Shown piece after piece: positions 16,728-24,130 of a DNA stretch of 24,130 bases (positions are counted from its first letter, which is position 1; each line of letters starts with the position of its first letter). Both the position numbers and the translations under genes were made by a program. The notes under the pieces are model-generated. The model was given only the letters and a program-made list of their open reading frames with translations. It was not told the origin of the DNA and did not search any database. The DNA lies in the NCBI GenBank assembly GCA_001179505.1, contig CDMY01000297.1:1-24130 (forward strand), in the 5' to 3' direction. The DNA comes from Vitrella brassicaformis (Eukaryota > Sar > Vitrellaceae).

Positions 16728-16806
16728 CCATCACTGTTGTTTGCCTTCCTTATGAATTTTTCCCCTGGCCGCTTCTCTGAAGAGCTGGGGAGAGGGGCAG
16801 TGATGG
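16728..16806. repeat. Hairpin unit 1
   Basis: Outer stem CCATCACTG (16728-16736) with CAGTGATGG (16798-16806), nine perfect pairs followed by a T-G wobble (16737/16797). Terminal stem CTTC (16772-16775) with GAAG (16779-16782), loop TCT. A middle TCCCC/GGGGA pairing (16761-16765, 16787-16791) is also possible. Preceded by CAGTCAG. Confidence 0.8.
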
Positions 16807-17004
16807 ACACAAATTGGTCGGATGGATGGAGGGTTGGGTGCTGCGTGTGGGTGGTGTCATGGGGTTCATTTCTGTCGTCGTCGGCCTATCGGTCCATTCT
16901 CCATCTTTTGTTTCTCATCGGGTGGAGAACTCAGTGTGTCGGTTTTCCTTTGCCATTTTGCCGACTGTGTTGGTACCTCCCCACACCGCCTTACCACAGT
17001 CAGC

Positions 17005-17068
17005 CCATTACTGCTTTGTTCCTTCTCTGGCCGCGCCCTTGGCGAGCTGAGGAGAGGGGCAGTAATGG
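17005..17068. repeat. Hairpin unit 2
   Basis: Outer stem CCATTACTGC (17005-17014) with GCAGTAATGG (17059-17068), ten perfect pairs. Terminal stem CGCC (17034-17037) with GGCG (17041-17044), loop CTT. Preceded by CAGTCAG. Its flanks align with those of unit 1 (for example the GAGAGGGGCAG before the 3' arm and GGTCGGATGGAGGG after it), showing an old direct duplication of 277-bp period. Confidence 0.8.
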
Positions 17069-17338
17069 AGACAAATGCACGGGGTAGGTCGATGGGTCGG
17101 ATGGAGGGATGGGGTGGGGTGCCGCGTATGGTGTCGTGAGGGTCTTTTTGTCGTCGTCGATTGATCGTTTCCTTTCTCCGTCTTCTTCGTCCATTGTCGC
17201 GGGGGGGGGGGCAGGGGAACTCGATGTGCGACTGTGTGGGTGGGGGGCACTTGACGGATGATTGGCGTATAAGTCTTGACTCGTCTTTCTTTTGTTTGGC
17301 CATCATGCCTTTCATCGCCTCGTGTGGCAGACACAGAC

Positions 17339-17367
17339 AGACGACCACCCAGTCAGTCTGGTCGTCT
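17339..17367. repeat. Inverted repeat with 8-bp arms
   Basis: AGACGACC (17339-17346) and GGTCGTCT (17360-17367), exact complements around 13 nt that include CAGTCAG. Confidence 0.7.
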
Positions 17368-18260
17368 ACTCTGAATGAATGGATGGATGGATGGATAAGA
17401 TTTATGACCCCTCCCCATCACATACACACCTTGGACCTCTTCCCTCCCCTCCCCGACTGGCTGGCTGCTGTGCTTCTGCTTGTACGTCGCCGTGTGTGTC
17501 GTTTCTTTGGTGCCAGCTGGGATGTACAATTGTTGAGGCGCCATTGACGGCCCACATACATATGGATGGACACCGATGGATGGCTGGATGGATGGATGCG
17601 CTCACACACACACGGGGTGAGTGACATCTCTCTGTCTTACATACATAGTGGCTGGCTACTTTTGGTTGGCTGCCGTCTATGTGCTGGCTGATGTCGTGTT
17701 CATACGTGGATCGGGCAGGCAGTGTGAGACCGAGCCTGAGAGAAACGAAACCTTTGAAACAATGAATGCGGGAAGCGAAGAACGAAAATCGAAAGGGTAC
17801 AGGGCGCTTTGGATGGGGGAAATCGCACCCTTTGTGAGCAGCTGACCAGTTAGTATGTGTGTTTGGTCGGTCTCAGTGATATCTTTTCTTGGTTGAGACA
17901 TGGAATATACAGCACTTGAATTGCCTACGTGTCTCCTTGCTTGTCTGTGTCAGTCATTAGTTTGTGTCTTGTTGCTCGCCAGCGTGATAACAACGACGCG
18001 GACGAACGAGGCGGACGAATCGACCGCTCAGTTTGTAGCGTGTGAGAGCAGGGCAGCATCGATGTAGAGAGAAACTGAGGGCTGCATGCTCACGTGTTGA
18101 TGCACATTTCCATCAAGTCTTGATGTCTCATGGAACACACCACACCTCCCCGGCCCGCGCAATGGTCCAGATGAAGACACAGGAAAGAAATCGGGGGCTG
18201 TCATTCGTATGTATTTGACACGTCATTTGCGACGACACATGCATGATGAATCATGATCAA

Positions 18261-19461
18261 TCATCTGAAATGATCTTTGATTCTAAACATCATCATGCAG
18301 CAAGGCCCACAATTAGGCTTGTACGGTTTCATGATCTCTATCATCTCCGGCTTGCGGTACTTAACCGCCAATTCCCAGGGCGTGTAGTATTTATAGGCAG
18401 AGCAAATCCCCTGATCTCCGTTGTCATGAGATGAGATGAGCACATCACTCACTGAACCCATCGAAATGATGTGACCATTTATGTGTACTCACCGCTCTTT
18501 TCTTGATGTCCAGGAGAGCACCACCACCACCCCACTCGAGCCTTCGAGAATGACACATACACAGTGAGAGGAGAAGTTGGTTACAGTCATATGTGTCGCT
18601 CACAGCTGAGACACAGCTGCAGGCTGGTCATTGAGCACAGCACAATGGAGTGCCGTGAAGGCGCCGTGCTGTGTGTGTTATGCACACATGAAAAGGCAAT
18701 CAATCAGATGAGAGGCATTCTGTGTGCATTTTCGGGCAGTGTCTCCGACGTCGAAGGTCTGTGTGAGAAGCTGTTTCCCTCCTTTGGCATACATGGCCTC
18801 CATCACATCGACTTTTCCTGCCGCGGCAGCATACATGAATGGCGTGAGACTACCCTCGCAACCCACACACACACACACAATCGACCCTCACTGAGGCGTC
18901 AGAGACATGACAGAGACATGTGTGTGGTCTGTTACATCGTCGGGTGAATAGAGCAGTTTGGGATCCCACTCCAGCAGCTGATTGACCGCCGCAACATGGC
19001 CATACTCGGCAGCCAAGTACATTGCATTATCACCACCCTGTTACATTCCATCACAGCCAACGCACATCTCCTCATCACAAGTAGCAGCACACAAGATGGT
19101 TTGGCTGTGTTGGTACCCCCGTTGTTTGCTGCAGTACGTCAGGTTTGCTCTCGTACATGACCGACATGACGCCCACGTGACCCTCCTCCACAGCTCGAAG
19201 GAAGGGGGTGAACTGCGCGCAGAAATGAGAACACACAACAGACCACTGAATGCATTCCTGCGTCATCTTCACGACTGCATACCTTCAACTTGCTCTCGTC
19301 TCGTTTGTCGAGAATGTGATTGCCGTCCTTGCTGATGAGCAAACGAAGGGTCTGGGACTGCTCATCGCCGGCCAGGACGGCATCAAAGACGTCAGTCTGA
19401 CACACGACAATGATATCGATAGTTCATTGGCGTATTGCCTTCTCACGTGCTCGATGCTCAT
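18261..19461 (-). CDS. Ankyrin repeat protein, complete, 231 residues
   Basis: Eight exons join in phase: 19447-19461 (MSIEH), 19283-19396, 19117-19212, 18936-19037, 18750-18854, 18604-18668, 18493-18541 and 18261-18410, stop TGA. The short first exon is chosen because it is the only ATG with an in-phase donor (CAC|GTGAGA), and the next exon begins TDVFDAVLAGDE, a normal ankyrin start. Repeats read TPFLRAVEEGHVGVMSVM, NAMYLAAEYGHVAAVNQLL, TPFMYAAAAGKVDVMEAM and TALHCAVLNDQPAAVSQL. The C-terminus is distinctive: TPWELAVKYRKPEMIEIM, then KPNCGPCCMMMFRIKDHFR. The CxxCC cluster could be lipidated or bind metal, but this is speculative. It is a tandem paralogue of the gene immediately upstream (19498-21219), whose stop lies 36 bp before this ATG. 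One acceptor is GAG (18855-18857) and one donor is the weak GTCGGA (18749). No frame breaks. Confidence 0.85.
19038..19116 (-). other. Hairpin-forming intron, copy in the ankyrin gene
   Basis: CACAGCCAA (19052-19060) and TTGGCTGTG (19101-19109) are exact complements, with CATCT (19065-19069) and AGATG (19094-19098) nested inside. Most of the intron can fold into one long hairpin that brings the splice sites together. The matching intron of the paralogue (20848-20923) keeps both stems. Confidence 0.75.
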
Positions 19462-19497
19462 GGGTGAACTCTGGGCACCGTCGTCACTGACGTCTGA

Positions 19498-21219
19498 TCA
19501 AGAGATCATAAGAAAATATACGATCTCCCTCCAGCGTATCATCGGGAGTCCCGCACCTGCCTGTGCCTCTGCCAGCCAGGTGCCGTCAGCCCATTCACCT
19601 GTTCTCGATTCACCTGCACGAATGACATCCGTACACAACTCCTTGAGCTGTCTGCGGTGCTTACCTGTTGCAGTGGTATATGTCCCTTTGCCATGCATCT
19701 TGCCGGCCTTCCACTCGCCCTGAAAAGCAGACAGGACACAGATGATGATGAAGTGGCTTACGGGATTTGAGTCTCTCACGCACCTCGTAGCAGCGGCCGT
19801 CGGGCCACGAGAGTTTGCCCATCCGTGTTTCTTGTCATGGCAGTATTGGCCCTCGTAACGACGGCCGTCGGGCCACTCCATGAGACCCTCACCGTGCATT
19901 TCGCCACGATCATACTGTACGGCATAAGACACACACAGGCGGTCGGGCAAGCAAGCAGGCGATGAGTGTGCTGTGTATGACCTGTCCCATGTAGATACGG
20001 CCGTCGGTCCATTTGTACGTCCCGGATCCCTGCAAGTCGTCGCCCGTCCACTGGCCCTCCCAGGAGCCGTCAGCAAACGTGAAGACCCCCTCACCGGGCT
20101 TCTTGCAGTCCCTGTGCAGCCAAAGAACATAATCTACCTAGTGTGTCTCTGCCCGCGTGTCTCCCTGTTGATGTATTGATTGTGCATTCACACCACACAG
20201 TGACTACCGTCTGTATTTCTCCATGATCTTTCTGTCCGCTTTGCCCGCATAGTCCCAGAGCGTCTTCCCCTGTCGTCAAGAGACCAGATGAGCAATGATG
20301 TGTATGCCTGTGCACTTACCTCCGAGTCCTTGATGTCAAGGAAAGCACCGCCACCCCACTCCAGCCTAGGACACGAGGAGAGAGAGTGCGGATGAGGTAT
20401 TTCCGTCATTCATCTGAGTCTCACAGCTGAGAAACAGCCGCAGAGTGACGGCCGTATGCAGCACGATGGAGTGCCGTCCAGCGATGCTGTGTGCGGCATG
20501 GGAAAGGCAATAAATCAGATGAGAGACTTACTTCCTGTGTGTCTCACAGCGTCGGTCTGCGTGAGCAGCTTGTCGCCTCCTTTGGCATACAGTGCCTTTA
20601 GCACATCGACTTTTCCATACCTGGCAGCCGTGATGAATGGCGTCATGCCCATTCTCTGGAATCAGCATACACACACACAATCGGCACACAAAGCGTCAGA
20701 GACATGTGTGTGGTTTGTTACATATTTGGTGCGTGCGTCGATCAGTTTGGGATCCCAATCCAGCAGCTGATTGACAGCCGCAACATGGCCCTTCTCTGCC
20801 GCATAGTGCATGTTCTGTGCCGCATAGTGCATGGCCGTGTGACCAATCTGAATTTCATCACAGCCAACACACATCTCCTCATCACCAACAGCAGCACACA
20901 AGATGGTTTGGCTGTGTCGGTACCCCGTCTGTTTGCTGCAGTACGTCAGGTTTGCTCGCATACATCATCGACATGATACCCACGTGACCCTTCTGCGCGG
21001 CCACGATGAAAGGTGTGTCGCCAACCTGCAGTATACTCAAGTCGAGTGATTTTGCTGCAAGTGCAAGGGAGTCGAAATGCTATTACATCTTGGCAGCGGC
21101 AGCAGAGGCACCAAAATTCTCTCTCGTCAAGGATATTCAGTCCGTGCAGCTTGATCAGCTGAGCGACGGTCGCCGACGGATGTCAGGTCACCAGCTCTCA
21201 CCGCATCGTGGATGTTCCT
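19498..21219 (-). CDS. Ankyrin-MORN fusion protein with two frame breaks; first exon missing
   Basis: Exons followed: about 21072-21219, 20924-21025, 20722-20847, 20548-20655, 20425-20486, 20320-20365, 20208-20269, 19982-20111, 19784-19914, 19665-19719 and 19498-19598. The ankyrin half (IHDAVRAGDLTSV, DTPFIVAAQKGHVGIM, HTAMHYAA, TPFITAARYGKVDVL, TALHRAAYGRHSAAV) copies the downstream gene exon for exon. At KTLWDYAGKADRKIMEKYR the frame could end in TAG, but GTAGTC is a usable donor and joins in phase to a MORN exon. Four MORN units follow (FADGSWEGQW, WTDGRIYMGQ, WPDGRRYEGQ, WPDGRCYEGEW), a motif linked to membrane or scaffold binding. One extra base near 21165-21185 and one missing base near 19815-19822 break the frame. 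It is either a recent pseudogene or a gene with sequence errors. The ATG was not found. Confidence 0.7.
20797..20833. repeat. 21-bp in-frame tandem duplication inside an ankyrin exon
   Basis: The 16-base string TGCCGCATAGTGCATG occurs at 20797-20812 and again at 20818-20833, period 21. It doubles seven codons, turning one repeat into HYAAQNMHYAAEKGH. The tandem paralogue at 18936-19037 lacks it, so it arose after the gene duplication. Confidence 0.85.
20848..20923 (-). other. Hairpin-forming intron, copy in the ankyrin-MORN gene
   Basis: Same stems as the paralogous intron: CACAGCCAA (20859-20867) with TTGGCTGTG (20908-20916), and CATCT (20872-20876) with AGATG (20901-20905). By eye it differs at five of 68 aligned bases from the copy at 19038-19116, mostly in the loop or outside the stems. 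Confidence 0.75.
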
Positions 21220-21943
21220 CTAGAAGACACATACAGGCGACCGCGTGAGGCGTGAACGATCAGCTGCCGTGCTCTGTCGATATCACCCGTTTGATCTTCG
21301 ATATCACCGAAAGGGCTTCACCATCCACTGTTAGGATGGTGTCCGCCTGCACATGCAAGAGCGAAAGAGAAGAGTCTGCCGTATGTGCCAGGACTCTGCT
21401 GTCTGTCCCTCAATGGCCCTCTCACGGGTTTGGTCTGCTGCGTCGGCTCTGGTGCGCCTGTGCTCGGTGGTGACTTGGCTGCTGCGTCAGGCTGACCAGG
21501 GGATGCTACAATACAAGCAGAGAAGGAAACCTGGTGGAATGTCTGTCTTGTCTGTCTCTGTGGCTGCACATACCGACCTGCTTCCACTGACGGGATTACG
21601 GTCTCGACTGCTGTGAGGGCGGCCATGGAAGGGCGGCTGAGAGGTCTTGGCCACACTGCTTGGCGGCCCCGTTGTCGTGCTGGCCGTGCTCACGTGAACG
21701 CCCACCGCAAGGCAGACACCGCCTGCACGCAGCCCCGCCAATGGACCTGCACCTTCTGACGGAGGGAGGGGGGAAAAGGAGAAGTTGGGGGCAGCGGCTG
21801 GGACGAAAGGGTGCGAGCTTCAATGCAAGGATCGGCAGATAGAGATCCGGTCAGCCACGATAAACACCCCGGAAGATCTCGGTCTGCGGACTAACAACGG
21901 CGCTCCCCGCCCTACTCTGACCCTCAGTAGTACTGATCCTCAG
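21220..21943. other. Unresolved stretch upstream of the ankyrin-MORN gene
   Basis: The first exon of the ankyrin-MORN gene should lie here. Minus-strand frames encode Ser/Pro/Thr-rich pieces (VSTASTTTGPPSSVAK at about 21640-21690; PPSTGAPEPTQQTKP near 21450) with a good donor, GTATGT, at about 21573 and a TTGTAG acceptor near 21506, but the phases do not join. No call is made. Upstream exons of the plus-strand gene ending at 22205 could also be here. Confidence 0.3.
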
Positions 21944-22205
21944 CGAATTCATTGAGGTGTTGGGAGCCTGCCGCCTGTCATCTCACGTGGCCCTGGGTCG
22001 GCTGCTGGCCGCGTGGAAGCAGATGGAGGCGGCCCATGGCAGAGTGGAGAAACTCGTCCGGGCTGCTGCAAACGCCAATGGGTGACAACCTCTGGCTGAC
22101 GATACATACACTGAGAAGGCGGCATTCACTTTCAGAATACCTGCCCGCCGGTATCTTACAGCAGTATGCAATGGGGCTTCGTGGGACTGGGTGTGTTCCG
22201 CCTGA
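21944..22205 (+). CDS. Probable last two exons of an unrecognised plus-strand gene
   Basis: Exon 21944-22081, after CCTCAG, encodes a helical segment (EFIEVLGACRLSSHVALGRL, then WKQMEAAHGRVEKLVRAA) and ends GG|GTGACA. TTTCAG at 22135 opens the last exon, 22136-22205, in phase, ending SWDWVCSA and TGA. An AATAAA follows the stop by 6 bases. Upstream exons were not found, and the product is unknown. Confidence 0.4.
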
Positions 22206-22210
22206 CTGCT

Positions 22211-22216
22211 AATAAA
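22211..22216 (+). terminator. Poly(A) signal AATAAA
   Basis: Lies six bases after the TGA of the plus-strand exon ending at 22205 and supports a transcript end there. An unusually close stop-to-signal distance is the weak point. Confidence 0.35.
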
Positions 22217-22511
22217 TGTGTCTCTGCCTAGTGAACTCGTGATTGTTGGGACAGATTGGCCTGTGTTCGTTTAAGGGATTCATCATGTTGTGTGCGTATG
22301 GCTCTTCGCTGCGGCCGAGAGACATTCGATCGTGCCATTCAGTGATTGAACACAAAACCAAATCAGCCTATGCAGCATTTCTACATCTGCATCGTCGCCA
22401 TGCGCAGCACCCATTCACATCAACGCTCAAAAGACAAAAAGCTCATGCACGTCTCGACAACAGATGACTATGCGGCATCGACACCGTCTCTCAGAGAGCC
22501 TCAGCCCTCCT
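22217..22511. other. Convergent gap, no gene seen
   Basis: 295 bp between the plus-strand exon with its AATAAA and the stop of the nucleoside hydrolase on the minus strand. No coding likeness, repeat or RNA shape noticed. Confidence 0.4.
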
Positions 22512-23651
22512 CTAGCGTGCCCACTGCTCAAGGACGTAATGCAGCACTTCTTCTGCCTTCACATCCCGCAGGACCCGCACAGGCCGCCCGCCAGGGTGGC
22601 GAAAGATGCGCCCTCGGCTGGGGCCCGTGGTGATGATGGCTGTTTCAATCAGATCCGACGTGAAGAGCTCGGGCTTGGCGAGGTAAGCGGCCGCCAGCAC
22701 GTCCCACAGACACTGCTTGTCGCGCTCAATGTTCATCTCGTAGCCGGCCGCGGCGACCTGGGAGAGGCGGTGCTGTGACTGTGCACGTAAGCTACCGATG
22801 AAGCCACGCGTGACAGGCACCTTGAAACACAACGAAAGGAGCCGAACAGAAATATCATTCTTGTGTGTCCCTCCATCTCTTCTCTCTTCTCTCTTCCTGT
22901 CTGTACCTTTTCACACACATCGAGAGGGCAGAGGACGATCGGGATGTCAGTCTGCCACACGGTTTGCACTGCAGAGGGGTCCCAATAGGCGTTCCACCTG
23001 AACAGAGGGATTTGCAGCGATGAATTCTCTGGCGTGTCACCGGTAGTGACTGTCATCACTCGGCAGAGCCGTCATGAGAAGGTTCCATCTCGGGGCTGAC
23101 GTTGCCTGGCACATCCAGGGAGCCTCCCATCCACACCTGAGGAAAAGGAAATGGATAGGAGACCGTAGCCCAGCCACGCAGTTTGGTTAGGCGCGTACCA
23201 TCTCTTCGATGCGGCCGGCCAGATCTGGTCTGCGGTCGACCAATGCAGCCACATTGGACAACGGTCCAGTCACCAGCAGGGTCAGCGGAGCCTCAGCCTG
23301 CCCCAGCAGCTGCTCCATCAACCCGACGCCCGATGGGACTGCAGCGGAGGCAGGCTCCATCATATCAGCGCCGCCAATGAGGTCGTCGAAGGCGTATGAG
23401 TTCTGCCGCCAAGCCGCAGGGAACGGATTGTGTCCCTTGGCCTCGCTCGCAGCCACCGGCACATGCTCCCTCCCGAACAGGGCGAGAATCTTGCGCGTGG
23501 CGCGAGTGGCCGGCTCAATGTAACAATCCGCAGGCGTGACGACGAAGCCGACGGGGTCGATGTGCGGCATGGTGAGAAGGAGTGCGGTGGCCATGTAGTC
23601 GTCCGGTGTCCCGCCATCGTGGTCCATCAACACCTGCCTCTTTCGAACCAT
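22512..23651 (-). CDS. Inosine/uridine-preferring nucleoside hydrolase family protein, 309 residues
   Basis: Four exons join in phase: 23199-23651, 23060-23136, 22907-22997 and 22512-22820, stop TAG. The length matches the family (about 310-340 residues). The enzyme class hydrolyses the N-glycosidic bond of ribonucleosides for base salvage, using a calcium ion held by an N-terminal aspartate cluster. Here that cluster is MDHDGGTPDDYMATALLL (Asp10, Asp12, Asp17, Asp18), one residue longer than the common DxDxGxDD form. Other signatures: LVTGPLSNVAAL, VWMGGSLDVPGNVSP, AEWNAYWDP (Glu177, Asn179), IPIVLCPLDV and CLWDVLAAAYL. Trp246-Asp247 in the last motif recalls the Trp-Asp of purine-specific trypanosome hydrolases; many others have His-Asp. 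No leader peptide is seen. The ATG follows a TGTGTAG that could be an acceptor, so an extra upstream exon is not excluded. Confidence 0.9.
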
Positions 23652-24130
23652 CTACACACAACAGAGGCCAACATGCGAGAGCGTCTGCGTTATGTGCGTG
23701 CATGTGCGCACCCGGGAACGCCGAAGATCAGATCTCCGCCGAAGATCTTCCACCCTCAAGCGTGCAAGCTCAGAAAGGTCTCACAGAAAAGCCGAACGCT
23801 CTGTGTGAGTGAGTGACAGTCTGCACATACTCCCATGGCATGGATGACCAGCGTTGACTGACTGCGGTACAGCAGGTACGCCTGCATGAACTCATGACAA
23901 ACAGCCGTGAGTCATACACAAACCTGATGAGAGATAATTGACAGATGGCATCCATGCACTCGCTTGTCCAAATCGTCTCCATGAATCTATCCACATATGC
24001 CTATGCACAAAGGGCACGCTCACTCATCCGATGAGAACACCCCCGCCCCGTCCATCGCCCCAACACCACGCCATGACTGCCTCCCGCCCCTCAAACACAG
24101 GCTAGCAGCCCGCACCAATGCAACAGACAA
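23652..24130. other. Upstream of the nucleoside hydrolase, possible small exons
   Basis: Coding-like minus-strand bits are seen (MQAYLLYRSQSTLVIHAMG ending at a GTATGT donor near 23832; IFGGDLIFGVPG near 23712-23755), but their phases do not join to each other. Only the first would join in phase to the hydrolase exon, across a 180-nt intron. They may be an N-terminal extension, exons of another gene, or chance. Nothing else noted up to the window end. Confidence 0.3.

Larger units (their letters stand above)
16012..18260. other. Gene-poor 2.2-kb region with hairpins and microsatellites
   Basis: No frame here shows family likeness or paired splice sites. It contains CTGT runs (16040-16052), a CAGT run (16570-16584), GGAT runs (about 17383-17396 and 17568-17600), a G12 tract near 17200, and a cluster of five hairpins between 16585 and 17367. 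Two parts of it, beginning near 16718 and 16995, are diverged direct copies 277 bp apart. Stop codons occur in all frames of the copies. Confidence 0.6.

Noticed and set aside
16425-17087. Long plus-strand frame of 220 codons
   Set aside because: It spans the hairpin units and direct repeats, has low-complexity hydrophobic translation, and its two repeated halves fall in different frames, so it is not being conserved as protein.
17353-17627. Several minus-strand frames at 17353-17627
   Set aside because: Translations consist of GGAT and CA microsatellite (repeated His, Pro, Ser) with no starts or splice signals that agree.
20848-20923. C/D-box snoRNA in the conserved ankyrin intron
   Set aside because: A GTGATGA box is present, but no CTGA box lies near the other end and the terminal stem is not of the usual kind. 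Kept only as a structured intron.

Overview
The window is nuclear DNA from an intron-rich protist. Genes are broken into many short exons by GT-AG introns of about 40 to 180 nt (mean about 72 nt in the largest gene). Introns and gaps are loaded with TG/CA, CTGT and GGAT microsatellites. The only metabolic landmark of diagnostic value is a five-domain AROM protein, alongside ankyrin and MORN repeat genes. That mix points to an alveolate alga of the chromerid type (Vitrella-like). The assignment is an inference from gene content and intron style; nothing in the window proves the species.

Layout. 1-1215: a protein-kinase N-lobe fragment (minus) back to back with the first membrane segments of an MFS transporter (plus); both look broken. 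1487-2579: a five-exon ankyrin protein (minus). 3489-4694: a three-exon protein of unknown function with a beta-trefoil-like stretch (minus). 5016-12470: a complete AROM gene (minus), 38 exons and 1598 residues, all exon phases consistent. 12678-13449: a divergently transcribed four-exon protein of unknown function, with 207 bp between the two start codons and an 18-bp palindrome inside. 14137-14703 (minus) and 14902-16011 (plus): a second divergent pair, around three telomere-box motifs. 16012-18260: 2.2 kb with no convincing gene but a cluster of hairpins. 18261-21219: two tandem ankyrin genes (minus); the upstream one has acquired four MORN repeats and carries two frame breaks. 21944-22205: probable last two exons of a plus-strand gene with a poly(A) signal. 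22512-23651: an intact four-exon nucleoside hydrolase (minus).

Function. AROM carries out steps two to six of the shikimate pathway up to EPSP, the chorismate synthase substrate, and has no visible targeting peptide, so it is probably cytosolic. The nucleoside hydrolase is a purine/pyrimidine salvage enzyme. The ankyrin and ankyrin-MORN proteins are probably binding or membrane-linked scaffolds. No operon logic applies; only divergent promoters and tandem duplication link neighbours.

The most promising unexplained signal is the hairpin family at 16585-17068. Two copies 277 bp apart differ at three base pairs, and in each case both partners changed so that pairing is kept. A second structured element is an intron shared by the tandem ankyrin genes, about 93% identical over 68 nt, containing nested inverted repeats. 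Exon models were built by hand from splice consensus, phase and family motifs and have not been checked against transcripts.
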